Shown one piece after another: positions 1 through 6,043 of a stretch of DNA of 6,124 nt (positions are counted from its first letter, which is position 1; each line of letters begins with the position of its first letter). The position numbers were made by a program, and so were the translations under genes. This DNA comes from CBDUBS01 sp965365445 (lineage in GTDB: Bacteria; Bacteroidota; Rhodothermia; Rhodothermales; DASSAV01). A model generated the notes under the pieces. It was not told the origin of the DNA. It worked only from the letters and a program-made list of their open reading frames with translations, and made no database searches. The stretch is taken from assembly GCA_965365445.1 (NCBI GenBank), contig CBDUBS010000217.1, positions 1-6,124 on the forward strand, written 5' to 3'.

Positions 1-120
1 AGGCTCTCCCCATTTGCTTTAGGCTCTCCCCATTTGCTTTAGGCTCTCCCCATTTGCTTTAGGCTCTCCCCATTTCCTTCAAGCTCTCCCCATTTGCTTC
101 AAGCTCTTCCCTATTTACTT
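1..120. repeat. 20-bp tandem repeat array, six copies, left edge open
   Basis: Six head-to-tail copies of a 20-bp unit (consensus AGGCTCTCCCCATTTGCTTT) fill this stretch with no spacers. Units 1-3 (1-60) are identical. Unit 4 (61-80) has two changes (CATTTCCTTC end), unit 5 (81-100) two (AAG start, final C), and unit 6 (101-120) several. The array begins exactly at the window edge, so more copies probably lie to the left. A 20-bp period is not a multiple of three, and a TAA stop recurs on the minus strand, which argues against coding. It is best read as a minisatellite/VNTR. The lack of unique spacers rules out a CRISPR array. Confidence 0.95.
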
Positions 121-137
121 CGCAACCCGCTCCGCCT

Positions 138-175
138 GAGGTGTGGATGAACCCTGAACAGATCCGGAACACCTC
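138..175. other. Imperfect 11-bp inverted repeat (hairpin) upstream of the GH27 gene
   Basis: GAGGTGT at 138-144 pairs perfectly with ACACCTC at 169-175. The next four bases GGAT (145-148) pair with ATCC (162-165). This gives an 11-bp stem with a 3-nt bulge (GGA, 166-168) and a 13-nt loop (149-161). No T-run follows, so it is not a classical intrinsic terminator. It lies 140 bp before the lipoprotein start and could be an operator, a leader RNA structure, or the 3' end of an upstream transcript outside the window. The pairing is read directly; the role is unknown. Confidence 0.5.
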
Positions 176-315
176 GCCCCGTGAGACGGTGTGGGATGAC
201 GGATAACGGTGCGGAAGTGTTTTATTTATCGTTTCAGTAGGTGATCGGTCTGTTTGAATCGTCTCCATATAAGGAAGTCGCACTACATTCTCCATTAACT
301 TACCTGCACCTACTT
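176..315 (+). promoter_or_regulatory. Non-coding leader/promoter region of the GH27 gene, no SD
   Basis: This stretch has no credible gene. It is clearly more A+T-rich than the coding DNA, especially 218-237 (TTTATTTATC core) and 267-272 (ATATAA), as expected for a promoter, but no -35/-10 pair with normal spacing stands out. The bases just before the ATG at 316 (CACCTACTT) contain no Shine-Dalgarno sequence, as is common in Bacteroidota. The exact transcription start cannot be placed from sequence alone. Confidence 0.3.
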
Positions 316-1719
316 ATGAAATACGCTCTGCTCGCATCAGCCCTGCTCGTGGCCGCCTGCTCCGCCGACAGGCCGGTTGAATCTGATTTGCCCGAATCCG
401 TCGCCCGGTTCGAGGACGCAGCCCGGACGCCTCCGATGGGCTGGAACTCGTGGGACGTGTTCGGCCTGGACGTTACCGAAGCCGAAACCAGAGCCGCCGC
501 CGACTACATGGCCGAGCACCTGAAACCGCACGGCTGGGAGTATGTCGTCGTGGATATCGCGTGGTACGGTCGGAACCTCACGGCGTTCGAGGACGAGCGG
601 GGGGCGGGGAAACAGTTCTACAAGGATCAGAACCCGGACCAGATCATTGACGAGTGGGGCCGCCTGATCCCCAACCCGGCGTTGCACCCGTCGGCGGCCG
701 ACGGCAAGGGTTTCAAGCCGCTCGCCGATTACGTCCACGGGAAGGGCCTCAAGCTGGGCATCCACGTTATGCGAGGGATTCCGTGGCAGGCCGTCGAGCA
801 GAACACCCCCATCAAGGGCACCGAGTACTTCGCCCGCGACATCGCCGTGGACGCCGATACGGCCACCTGGTACGACGGCATGTGGACGATCAACTTCACC
901 CACCCGGCGGCGCAGGCCTACTATGATTCCATCGCCGAGCTGTACGCCTCCTGGGAGGTCGATTACCTGAAGGTGGACGACATCAACAAGACGTTCTGGT
1001 CCCCGTACCGGGTGGACGACATCGAGGCGATGAGCCGCGCGATGCTCCGGGCCGGGCGGCCGATGGTGCTCAGCCTCTCACCGGGCGGCCCTGACCTCTC
1101 GCAGGCCAACCACGTTTCGCGCCACGCCCACATGTGGCGCATCTCCTCCGACTTCTGGGACGAGTGGGACGCGCTGGAAGTGCAGTTTGCCCGTTGTGCC
1201 AAATGGGCCCCGTATGCAGGCCCGGGCCACTGGCCCGATGCCGACATGCTGCCCCTCGGCAAGATCGCGTACCGGGCCGAGCGCGGGGAGCCCCGCCCCC
1301 GGATGACGAATTTCACCCCGGACGAGCAGGTTACGCTCATGACGCTCTGGAGTATGGCCCGCAGCCCGCTCATGCTCGGGGGCAGCCTGCCCGAAACCGA
1401 CCCGGCGACGCTGGCCCTCATCACGAACGATGAGGTGCTGGCCGTAAACCAGCACAGCACGGGCGGCCGGCAGCTCTCCCGCGAGGGCGACCGCATCATC
1501 TGGGTCGCCGATGCCCCGGAGGGGGACGTGCGCTACGTGGCGTTCTTCAACACCGGCGAAACGCCCCTGTCGTTCAGTATGGAACCCTCGGCCGTGGGGC
1601 AGGCGGGAACGGTAGGGGTGCGCGACCTCTGGGCGCGGGAGGATCTGGGGGAGGCTTCCGTTCTGGAAGCGGAGGTCCCGTCGCACGGAGCGCGGCTGTT
1701 CGCGCTCACGCCCCGTTGA
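316..1719 (+). CDS. GH27-family glycoside hydrolase, lipoprotein (alpha-galactosidase-like)
   Basis: A 467-residue exo-glycosidase of clan GH-D, expected to release a terminal alpha-galactoside or beta-L-arabinopyranoside from plant or algal glycans by a retaining mechanism. The start at 316 gives a lipoprotein signal (MKYALLASALLVAAC, lipid-anchored Cys15); an upstream in-frame GTG at 241 would bury it. The barrel opens with TPPMGWNSWD (38-47). Other landmarks are VVVDIAWYG (77-85), LGIHVMRG (147-154), YLKVDD (217-222, nucleophile Asp221), R275-x3-D279-x4-W284 (acid/base Asp279) and GPGHWPDADML (302-312). From about residue 375 a C-terminal beta domain follows. Aligned by motif to human GLA, the catalytic residues and Lys219/Arg275 are kept, but GLA Asp93 is Ile81, Tyr134 is His150, and the Glu203 loop is SLSPGG (253-258). 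Family membership is firm; the galactose specificity implied by the usual name is doubtful. It has no sugar-utilisation neighbours in this window. Likely site: periplasm or outer membrane surface. Confidence 0.93.
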   Translation: MKYALLASALLVAACSADRPVESDLPESVARFEDAARTPPMGWNSWDVFGLDVTEAETRAAADYMAEHLKPHGWEYVVVDIAWYGRNLTAFEDERGAGKQFYKDQNPDQIIDEWGRLIPNPALHPSAADGKGFKPLADYVHGKGLKLGIHVMRGIPWQAVEQNTPIKGTEYFARDIAVDADTATWYDGMWTINFTHPAAQAYYDSIAELYASWEVDYLKVDDINKTFWSPYRVDDIEAMSRAMLRAGRPMVLSLSPGGPDLSQANHVSRHAHMWRISSDFWDEWDALEVQFARCAKWAPYAGPGHWPDADMLPLGKIAYRAERGEPRPRMTNFTPDEQVTLMTLWSMARSPLMLGGSLPETDPATLALITNDEVLAVNQHSTGGRQLSREGDRIIWVADAPEGDVRYVAFFNTGETPLSFSMEPSAVGQAGTVGVRDLWAREDLGEASVLEAEVPSHGARLFALTPR

Positions 1720-1846
1720 CCCTTCGGTAAAGTAATAGACAAAGGCATAGGGCGCAGGGGAGAAGGCCCGGACCATGCATCGGTTACCTTTCCGTCAGGG
1801 TGACGATAATTAGCGGGCCGGAGTGCCGGGAGCGCAGCGGGCGGCG

Positions 1847-1852
1847 TATATT
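1847..1852 (+). promoter_or_regulatory. Possible -10/-7 element of yhbY (TATATT)
   Basis: TATATT, followed by GCC, is the only A+T-rich hexamer in the GC-rich DNA just before yhbY. It sits 32 bp upstream of the ATG, which would give a leader of about 25 nt. It partly resembles the Bacteroidota TAnnTTTG element. No matching -33/-35 box is visible at the right distance, so this is only a candidate. The 6-bp inverted repeat GGCCGG (1816-1821)/CCGGCC (1854-1859) flanks it. Confidence 0.25.
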
Positions 1853-1884
1853 GCCGGCCTGACCCTAACCCTCCCACACCCGTC

Positions 1885-2199
1885 ATGACGACCCGACTTA
1901 CCGCCCGGCAGCGGGCATTTCTTCGCGCGGAAGCGCATCATCTGGAGCCGGCGGCGCGTATCGGGAAGGAAGGGGTAACCGGCGCGGCGCTGGCGGCCGT
2001 GGAGGAGGCTCTGGAGCGGCGGGAGCTGATCAAGGTGAAAGTACTGGAGGCCGCGCCCGATACGGCCCGCGTTACCGCCGAGCGGCTTGCGGAAATGGAA
2101 GGGGTGGCGGTGGTGCAGGTCATCGGGCGGGTCGTGGTGTTGTACCGGCCTCATCCCGAAAAGCCGCAACTGGTACTGCCCGTCGCTCCGAAGCAGTAA
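1885..2199 (+). CDS. yhbY: YhbY-type ribosome assembly RNA-binding protein (CRM domain)
   Basis: A 104-residue single CRS1/YhbY (CRM) domain protein, the usual length for bacterial YhbY. In the family it binds precursor 50S particles in the cytoplasm and aids ribosome assembly. Family landmarks are in order: LTARQRAFLRAEAHHLEP (5-22), matching the usual helix 1; the RNA-binding GxxG loop GKEG (27-30); EALERRELIKVKV (41-53), the most conserved block; and VQVIGRVVVLYRP (77-89), the last strand. The fold resembles a KH domain with an IF3 C-terminal-like topology. ATG 1885 is chosen because the family similarity begins four residues later. No Shine-Dalgarno sequence precedes it (CCCACACCCGTC). 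It is 165 bp after the glycosidase gene, probably a separate transcript, and its stop lies 3 bp from the stop of the convergent metallopeptidase gene. Nothing looks broken or missing. Confidence 0.93.
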   Translation: MTTRLTARQRAFLRAEAHHLEPAARIGKEGVTGAALAAVEEALERRELIKVKVLEAAPDTARVTAERLAEMEGVAVVQVIGRVVVLYRPHPEKPQLVLPVAPKQ

Positions 2200-2202
2200 G
2201 GT

Positions 2203-3030
2203 TCAGCGGTTGTCCTGGAAGGTGTCGCAGACCTCCGGGTCGCCGGATTCCAGTCCGCGCCGAAACCACCGGACGCGCTGCTCGGAGCTGCCGTGCGTGA
2301 AGCTTTCGGGCGCCACGTACCCCTGGTTCTGCCGTTGCAGGCGGTCGTCGCCGATGGCGGCGGCGGCCGTGAGCCCTTCCTCGACGTCGCCGGATTCCAG
2401 GATCTGCCTGCCCTCGTTCGTGCGGTTCGCCCAGATGCCCGCCAGGCAATCGGCTTGCAGCTCCAGGCGCACCGAGAGGCGGTTGGCCTCGGCCTGTCCG
2501 GAGGATTGCTGCGCCCGGTGCACCTCGTCGGATATGCCGAGCAGGTTCTGTACGTGGTGGCCTACTTCGTGCGCGATGACGTAGGCCTGCGCGAAATCGC
2601 CGGGGGCCTGGAAGCGCCGCTGGAGGTCCTCGTAAAACGAGAGATCGATGTATACTTTCTCGTCGGCGGGGCAGTAGAATGGCCCAACGGCCGCCTGCGC
2701 GAATCCGCACGCGCTCTGGACGGCCCCGCTGAACAGCACGAGGGTAGGCTCCCGGTAATCGCGGTTCATCTCCGCAAAGATGCCGTTCCAGGTGTCCTCG
2801 GTATAGCCGAGCACGACCGAGGTGAAATCGGCCAGGCGATCCTCGGCCGGAGATGTCCGGCCCGGCGAGACGTCCGCCGAGGGGGCGCCGGTTTGCAACC
2901 CGCTCAGGTCCACTCCGAAAAGCATTCCGACTACCACGAGCACCAGGGCCCCGATGCCTCCGCCTACGGCTACCCGGCTTCCGCGGCGATCCTCCACATT
3001 GCCGCTCCGGCGGCCTCTTTGCCAGCGCAT
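2203..3030 (-). CDS. ypfJ: YpfJ-family membrane-anchored neutral zinc metallopeptidase
   Basis: A 275-residue protein of the YpfJ neutral zinc metallopeptidase family (E. coli YpfJ is of similar size). In order: a charged N-terminus starting MRWQRGRRSGNVEDRRG, a family hallmark; one membrane helix (about 20-40, Gly/Val/Leu-rich); a variable linker (41-63); then the catalytic domain, probably extracytoplasmic. The zinc site is H154-E155-x2-H158 in VIAHEVGHH, with E190-x3-D194 (LELQAD) as likely third ligand, a gluzincin-like arrangement. Cys108, Cys120, Cys195 and Cys268 may form disulphides. FTHGSSEQRVRWF (245-257, near the end) is the usual C-terminal block. The ATG at 3028-3030 is chosen because the hallmark N-terminus begins there. 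The reading frame stays open 67 more codons upstream, but that part is Arg-rich, unlike the family, and runs over the intergenic hairpin. Physiological substrates are unknown for the family. It is divergent from the kinase gene and convergent with yhbY. Confidence 0.92.
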   Translation of the reverse strand: MRWQRGRRSGNVEDRRGSRVAVGGGIGALVLVVVGMLFGVDLSGLQTGAPSADVSPGRTSPAEDRLADFTSVVLGYTEDTWNGIFAEMNRDYREPTLVLFSGAVQSACGFAQAAVGPFYCPADEKVYIDLSFYEDLQRRFQAPGDFAQAYVIAHEVGHHVQNLLGISDEVHRAQQSSGQAEANRLSVRLELQADCLAGIWANRTNEGRQILESGDVEEGLTAAAAIGDDRLQRQNQGYVAPESFTHGSSEQRVRWFRRGLESGDPEVCDTFQDNR

Positions 3031-3061
3031 GTCGATTACCGTTGGTTGGTTGTATGCGATG

Positions 3062-3101
3062 CCGGTTGAAAGCCGGTCGGCGGGCTTGCGGTTCCGGTCG
3101 G
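3062..3101. repeat. Three phased direct repeats CCGGTyG upstream of ypfJ
   Basis: CCGGTTG at 3062-3068, CCGGTCGG at 3073-3080 and CCGGTCGG at 3094-3101 start 11 and then 21 bp apart, i.e. about one and two helical turns, on the same face of the DNA. They begin 32 bp upstream of the ypfJ ATG. Such phasing is typical of sites for tandem-binding regulators such as OmpR-family proteins, but short GC-rich words recur easily in GC-rich DNA, so this may be chance. Confidence 0.3.
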
Positions 3102-3114
3102 GCCGGGGCTGTCC

Positions 3115-3146
3115 GTAACGACCTCGGAACGGGATCCGAACGTTAC
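3115..3146. other. Imperfect 11-bp hairpin in the ypfJ/kinase divergent region
   Basis: GTAACG (3115-3120) pairs with CGTTAC (3141-3146). Inside it, TCGGA (3124-3128) pairs with TCCGA (3135-3139) around a 6-nt loop. The two helices are separated by an asymmetric internal loop (ACC, 3121-3123, against A, 3140). It lies 84 bp upstream of the ypfJ ATG and 144 bp upstream of the kinase ATG. No T-run follows on either strand, so a terminator is unlikely. An operator or a leader RNA structure of ypfJ is possible. Confidence 0.45.
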
Positions 3147-3290
3147 AGCGAGACGTGAGTGAACCGCCTCTAAAATATCCGCGAAGAATTATCCGGCGGC
3201 CGGGGCGCCTCGAGGGCTTTAGTTTTATCATAAACGGCCGAAACTCATCCCGATCGGTTATTGCCCACCCCGCCCAGCCTGCCCGACCTC

Positions 3291-5900
3291 ATGGAGACGG
3301 TATTCGCCCTGCCGCAGACGACGCCGGAGGAGGACTCGTTTTTTCCTGCTCTTTTCGACGGATTTCCGGATGCCGTTATCGTCCACGCGGCGGGGCGGCC
3401 CCTGCGCCTGAATGCGGCGGCCCGGCGGCTGCTGGGCGCGGGGCCGGAGAGGGTAGGGGAGTGGTTCCACCCGGAGGACCGGGTGCGCGCGGAGGGTTCG
3501 TGGGAGCGCCTGAACGGTATACCTTCGCTTCCGGAGCGTGTGCGCCTCCGTACCGGCGAGGCCGTGGAGATCGTATCGGCGGCGGCGGACGGAATAGTGC
3601 AGACCGTGGTGCGTCCGGTGGAAACACAACCGGAGCGCCATGACCGGTTGTTTCAGACCGTCGTGGAGAACGTGCCGCTCGTGCTGTTTTCGATAGACGA
3701 GCACGGCGTATTCACGCTGCTCGACGGGAAGGGCGTGGAAGCGATGGGACTGGAGCGAGGGAGCCTGGTGGGGCTATCCGTGGATATGTGCACCGCGGGC
3801 TGCGACGTGCTGGCCGGGCTGACTCGGCGGGCGCTGGCCGGCGAAGCCTTCCGGGAGACCGTTACGGTGCACGACCGTACGTATGAGTTTTCCCTCCGGC
3901 CGATCTACGATGAGCGAGGCCGCCGTGGGGCCGTGGGGGTGGCCTACGACCTTACCGAGCAGAAACAGGCCGAACAGGCGTTGCGGCGCAGCGAGGAGCG
4001 ATTCCGTCGCCTGGTCGATACGATGCCCGCCGCCGTGTACACGGTGGATGCCGGGGGTTCCATCGACTTTTACAACCGGCAGGCCGCCGAACTCTGGGGA
4101 GCCGAAGCGGGCTGCAATCTCTACGGCAAACGGTTGTGCGCTTCGCACCGTTTGTGGCTGCCCGACGGACGGGAATTGCCCCATGAAGAAACCCCGATAG
4201 CCGCAGCCGTTCGGGATGGGATCTCGACACGCAACGGCGAGGTGATCATCGAGCAGCCGGGCGGGGGTATGGTTACCGTCTCGGTGAATATCGACCCGAT
4301 ATACGACGAGGAGTGCCGCATCATCGGGGCCATCAATGTGTTTACGGACGTCACCTCGGTAAAGGGCTACGAGGAACGGTTGCGGGCCTCCGAAAGCCGC
4401 TACCATGCCCTCTCGAAGCTGCTGCTGTCGTACGGCTTTTCCTACCGCGTGGAGCCGGACGGGAGCCGCACAGTGGACTGGGTAACGGAGAGCGTTCAGG
4501 CCGTGTTCGGCTACACCGCCGACGAGATGAAGCAAATCGACTGGTTCACGCTCATCCACCCGGAGGACGGCCCGGTGTACAGCAGGTATGTGCGCAACCT
4601 GATAGAGGACCGGCCCGATGTAGCCGTGTTCCGGGCGGTTTGCAAAGATGGTTCCGTGCGCTGGATCCGGGCCAAAAGCTTCCCCGAACGCGACCCCGTT
4701 TCGGGCCGCGTCGTCCGAATAAACGGCGCCGGGCAGGATATTAACGCGTTGAAGGAAGTGGAGGTGGAGCTTGTCCGGGCGCTGGACCGGGCGGAAGAAA
4801 TGGGCCGCCTGAAGGATGCGTTCCTGGCCAACATGAGCCACGAGATTCGCACCCCGCTCACCACCATCATCGGGTTCGCGGACGTGTTGCAGAACGAAGT
4901 GACCGGCGAGGCCCGGGAGTTCTCGGCCCTCATCCGCAAGAGCGGCAAGCGCCTCATGGAGACGCTCAACTCGGTGCTGGACCTGGCTCAGCTTCGCAGC
5001 CATACGATGCACGTGCATCCGGAGGCCGTCGATGCGGTGCGCGAGGTGGAACGCACCCTGCAAATGTTCTCCTCGCAGGCCCGTGAGCGGAAAATCATCC
5101 TGGGGCTTGAACCGCCGGAAACCGAAATCCCCACGGTGTTCACGGATCGGGGCGCCCTGGGCCGCATCCTGGCCAACCTGGTTTCGAATGCCGTCAAGTT
5201 TACTTCCTTCGGCAGCGTGACGGTCGGGCTCGAAGCCGACGCCGGCGCCCTTACCCTCCGGGTTCGCGATACCGGGATCGGCATATCCGAGGAGTTTCTA
5301 CCTCACGTCTTTTCCGAGTTTCAGCAGGAGTCCTCCGGCATGGCCCGCACGTATGAAGGCAGCGGCCTGGGCCTGGCTATCACGCACCGCCTGGTGGAAC
5401 TGCTGGACGGCCGCATCGGGGTGGAAAGCCGAAAGGGAGAGGGGACGGTGTTTACCGTTACCCTGCCCCTGGGCTCCCCGCAGGCGACCCCGACGGCATC
5501 GGCCGCGCAGGGCCGTCCGGCCGAGGGCCTCCCGAGGGGCCGCGTCCTCCTTCTCGACGACGACAAAAACGTCCGCTCCCTCATCACCCACCTCTTGCGG
5601 GCCGAGTGGGACCTGACGACGACGGCCACCGCCGCCGAAGCGCTCGAAGCAGCGCGGGCAGGCTCCTACGATATCGTTCTGTTGGACATCAACCTGACCG
5701 GCGGCGCCTCCGGCCCGGAAACACTTGAAATCCTCCGGCGGGTACCCGGTTACGAACACACGCCCATGGTGGCGGTTACGGCCTACGCGCTCCCCGGCGA
5801 CGAAGAGGTATTCCTCTCACAGGGATTCAACGCGTACCTGAGCAAGCCTTTCACCCGCGCGCAACTCAGCGAACTGCTGGCGGGCCTCATCTGCTCCTGA
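3291..5900 (+). CDS. Soluble hybrid sensor histidine kinase: 4 PAS, HisKA, HATPase_c, receiver
   Basis: An 869-residue cytoplasmic sensor kinase that should autophosphorylate on His and pass phosphate to its own receiver. Four PAS modules lie at roughly 15-112 (degenerate), 117-225, 236-357 and 372-487. A helical linker (about 488-510) leads to the H-box MSHEIRTPL with phosphoacceptor His517. The ATPase domain (about 610-726) has N-box NLVSNAVKFT (Asn629, Asn633), G1 DTGIGIS (660-666), F-box FSEFQQ (674-679) and G2 GSGLGLAI (690-697), all intact. The receiver (about 752-868) has the acidic Asp756-758, phosphoacceptor Asp799, Thr830 and Lys852 (YLSKPF). No membrane helix or signal peptide is visible, so the signal is probably intracellular, via PAS ligands not identifiable here. 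A TTG at 3261 would add ten residues (MPTPPSLPDL); ATG 3291 is preferred as the standard codon, but neither has an SD. No response regulator, Hpt protein or chemotaxis gene lies nearby, so its target is unknown. Confidence 0.94.
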   Translation: METVFALPQTTPEEDSFFPALFDGFPDAVIVHAAGRPLRLNAAARRLLGAGPERVGEWFHPEDRVRAEGSWERLNGIPSLPERVRLRTGEAVEIVSAAADGIVQTVVRPVETQPERHDRLFQTVVENVPLVLFSIDEHGVFTLLDGKGVEAMGLERGSLVGLSVDMCTAGCDVLAGLTRRALAGEAFRETVTVHDRTYEFSLRPIYDERGRRGAVGVAYDLTEQKQAEQALRRSEERFRRLVDTMPAAVYTVDAGGSIDFYNRQAAELWGAEAGCNLYGKRLCASHRLWLPDGRELPHEETPIAAAVRDGISTRNGEVIIEQPGGGMVTVSVNIDPIYDEECRIIGAINVFTDVTSVKGYEERLRASESRYHALSKLLLSYGFSYRVEPDGSRTVDWVTESVQAVFGYTADEMKQIDWFTLIHPEDGPVYSRYVRNLIEDRPDVAVFRAVCKDGSVRWIRAKSFPERDPVSGRVVRINGAGQDINALKEVEVELVRALDRAEEMGRLKDAFLANMSHEIRTPLTTIIGFADVLQNEVTGEAREFSALIRKSGKRLMETLNSVLDLAQLRSHTMHVHPEAVDAVREVERTLQMFSSQARERKIILGLEPPETEIPTVFTDRGALGRILANLVSNAVKFTSFGSVTVGLEADAGALTLRVRDTGIGISEEFLPHVFSEFQQESSGMARTYEGSGLGLAITHRLVELLDGRIGVESRKGEGTVFTVTLPLGSPQATPTASAAQGRPAEGLPRGRVLLLDDDKNVRSLITHLLRAEWDLTTTATAAEALEAARAGSYDIVLLDINLTGGASGPETLEILRRVPGYEHTPMVAVTAYALPGDEEVFLSQGFNAYLSKPFTRAQLSELLAGLICS

Positions 5901-5926
5901 AGAATGGAGCGATAAGTACGGCAGTC

Positions 5927-5966
5927 CTGGAAAGGCAACTCTCCATATGAAAGGGAGGGTTTCCGG
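5927..5966 (+). terminator. Imperfect hairpin after the kinase gene, weak terminator candidate
   Basis: Beginning 27 nt after the kinase stop, CTGGAAA (5927-5933) pairs with TTTCCGG (5960-5966, one G-T pair). After a 5-nt bulge (GGCAA), CTCTCC (5939-5944) pairs with GGAGGG (5954-5959, one G-T pair) around a 9-nt loop. The next bases are CTACTTACT, with no T-run, so it is not a classical intrinsic terminator. It may still mark or protect the 3' end of the kinase mRNA. Confidence 0.3.
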
Positions 5967-6043
5967 CTACTTACTGGGGCCTTGACCCGGATGTACGGCC
6001 GTGTGGTTGCTCCTGCCGAACTCCTTCCTATTCAATAGCCTGT

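Larger units (their letters stand above)
3031..3290. promoter_or_regulatory. Divergent intergenic region between ypfJ and the hybrid kinase
   Basis: This 260-bp region must carry the promoters of both outward-reading genes. Two A+T-rich islands stand out: 3171-3192 (TAAAATATCC ... AATTATCC) and 3217-3235 (CTTTAGTTTTATCATAAAC). On the minus strand the first contains GATAAT (3188-3193) and GGATATTTT, two -10-like cores with GGATA repeated 14 bp apart. The second could serve the kinase. No convincing -35 partner is seen for any of them. Near ypfJ there are phased CCGGTyG repeats (3062-3101) and a hairpin (3115-3146), listed separately. No Shine-Dalgarno sequence is present before either start. 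Confidence 0.4.

Noticed and set aside
1..120. CRISPR array
   Set aside because: The 20-bp units are contiguous with no unique spacers, and no cas gene is present.
59..295. 78-residue minus-strand open frame running from the leader into the tandem array
   Set aside because: It ends inside the 20-bp repeats, matches no family I recognise, overlaps the hairpin and the A+T-rich leader, and has no start context.
241..315. GTG start at 241 for the GH27 gene
   Set aside because: It would put 25 non-family residues before a perfect lipoprotein signal peptide beginning at ATG 316.
1783..1810. Possible hairpin around GGTTACC and GGGTGAC as a terminator of the GH27 gene
   Set aside because: The two arms do not pair over more than a few bases and no T-run follows.
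2293..3069. 258-residue plus-strand open frame opposite ypfJ
   Set aside because: It is a shadow of the metallopeptidase gene, which carries the HEVGHH zinc site and family hallmarks.
3031..3231. 67-residue N-terminal extension of the YpfJ-like protein
   Set aside because: It is Arg-rich and low complexity, does not resemble the family, whose N-terminus begins MRWQ-R, and covers the intergenic hairpin and A+T-rich island.
3774..5063. 429-residue minus-strand open frame inside the kinase gene
   Set aside because: It is an antisense shadow of a high-GC gene: the plus-strand frame has complete PAS and HisKA motifs, while the antisense product shows no recognisable domain.
5947..5985. 12-codon open frame after the kinase (ATG at 5947) as a leader peptide
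   Set aside because: It has no SD, no run of regulatory codons, no downstream biosynthetic gene, and lies partly within the hairpin.
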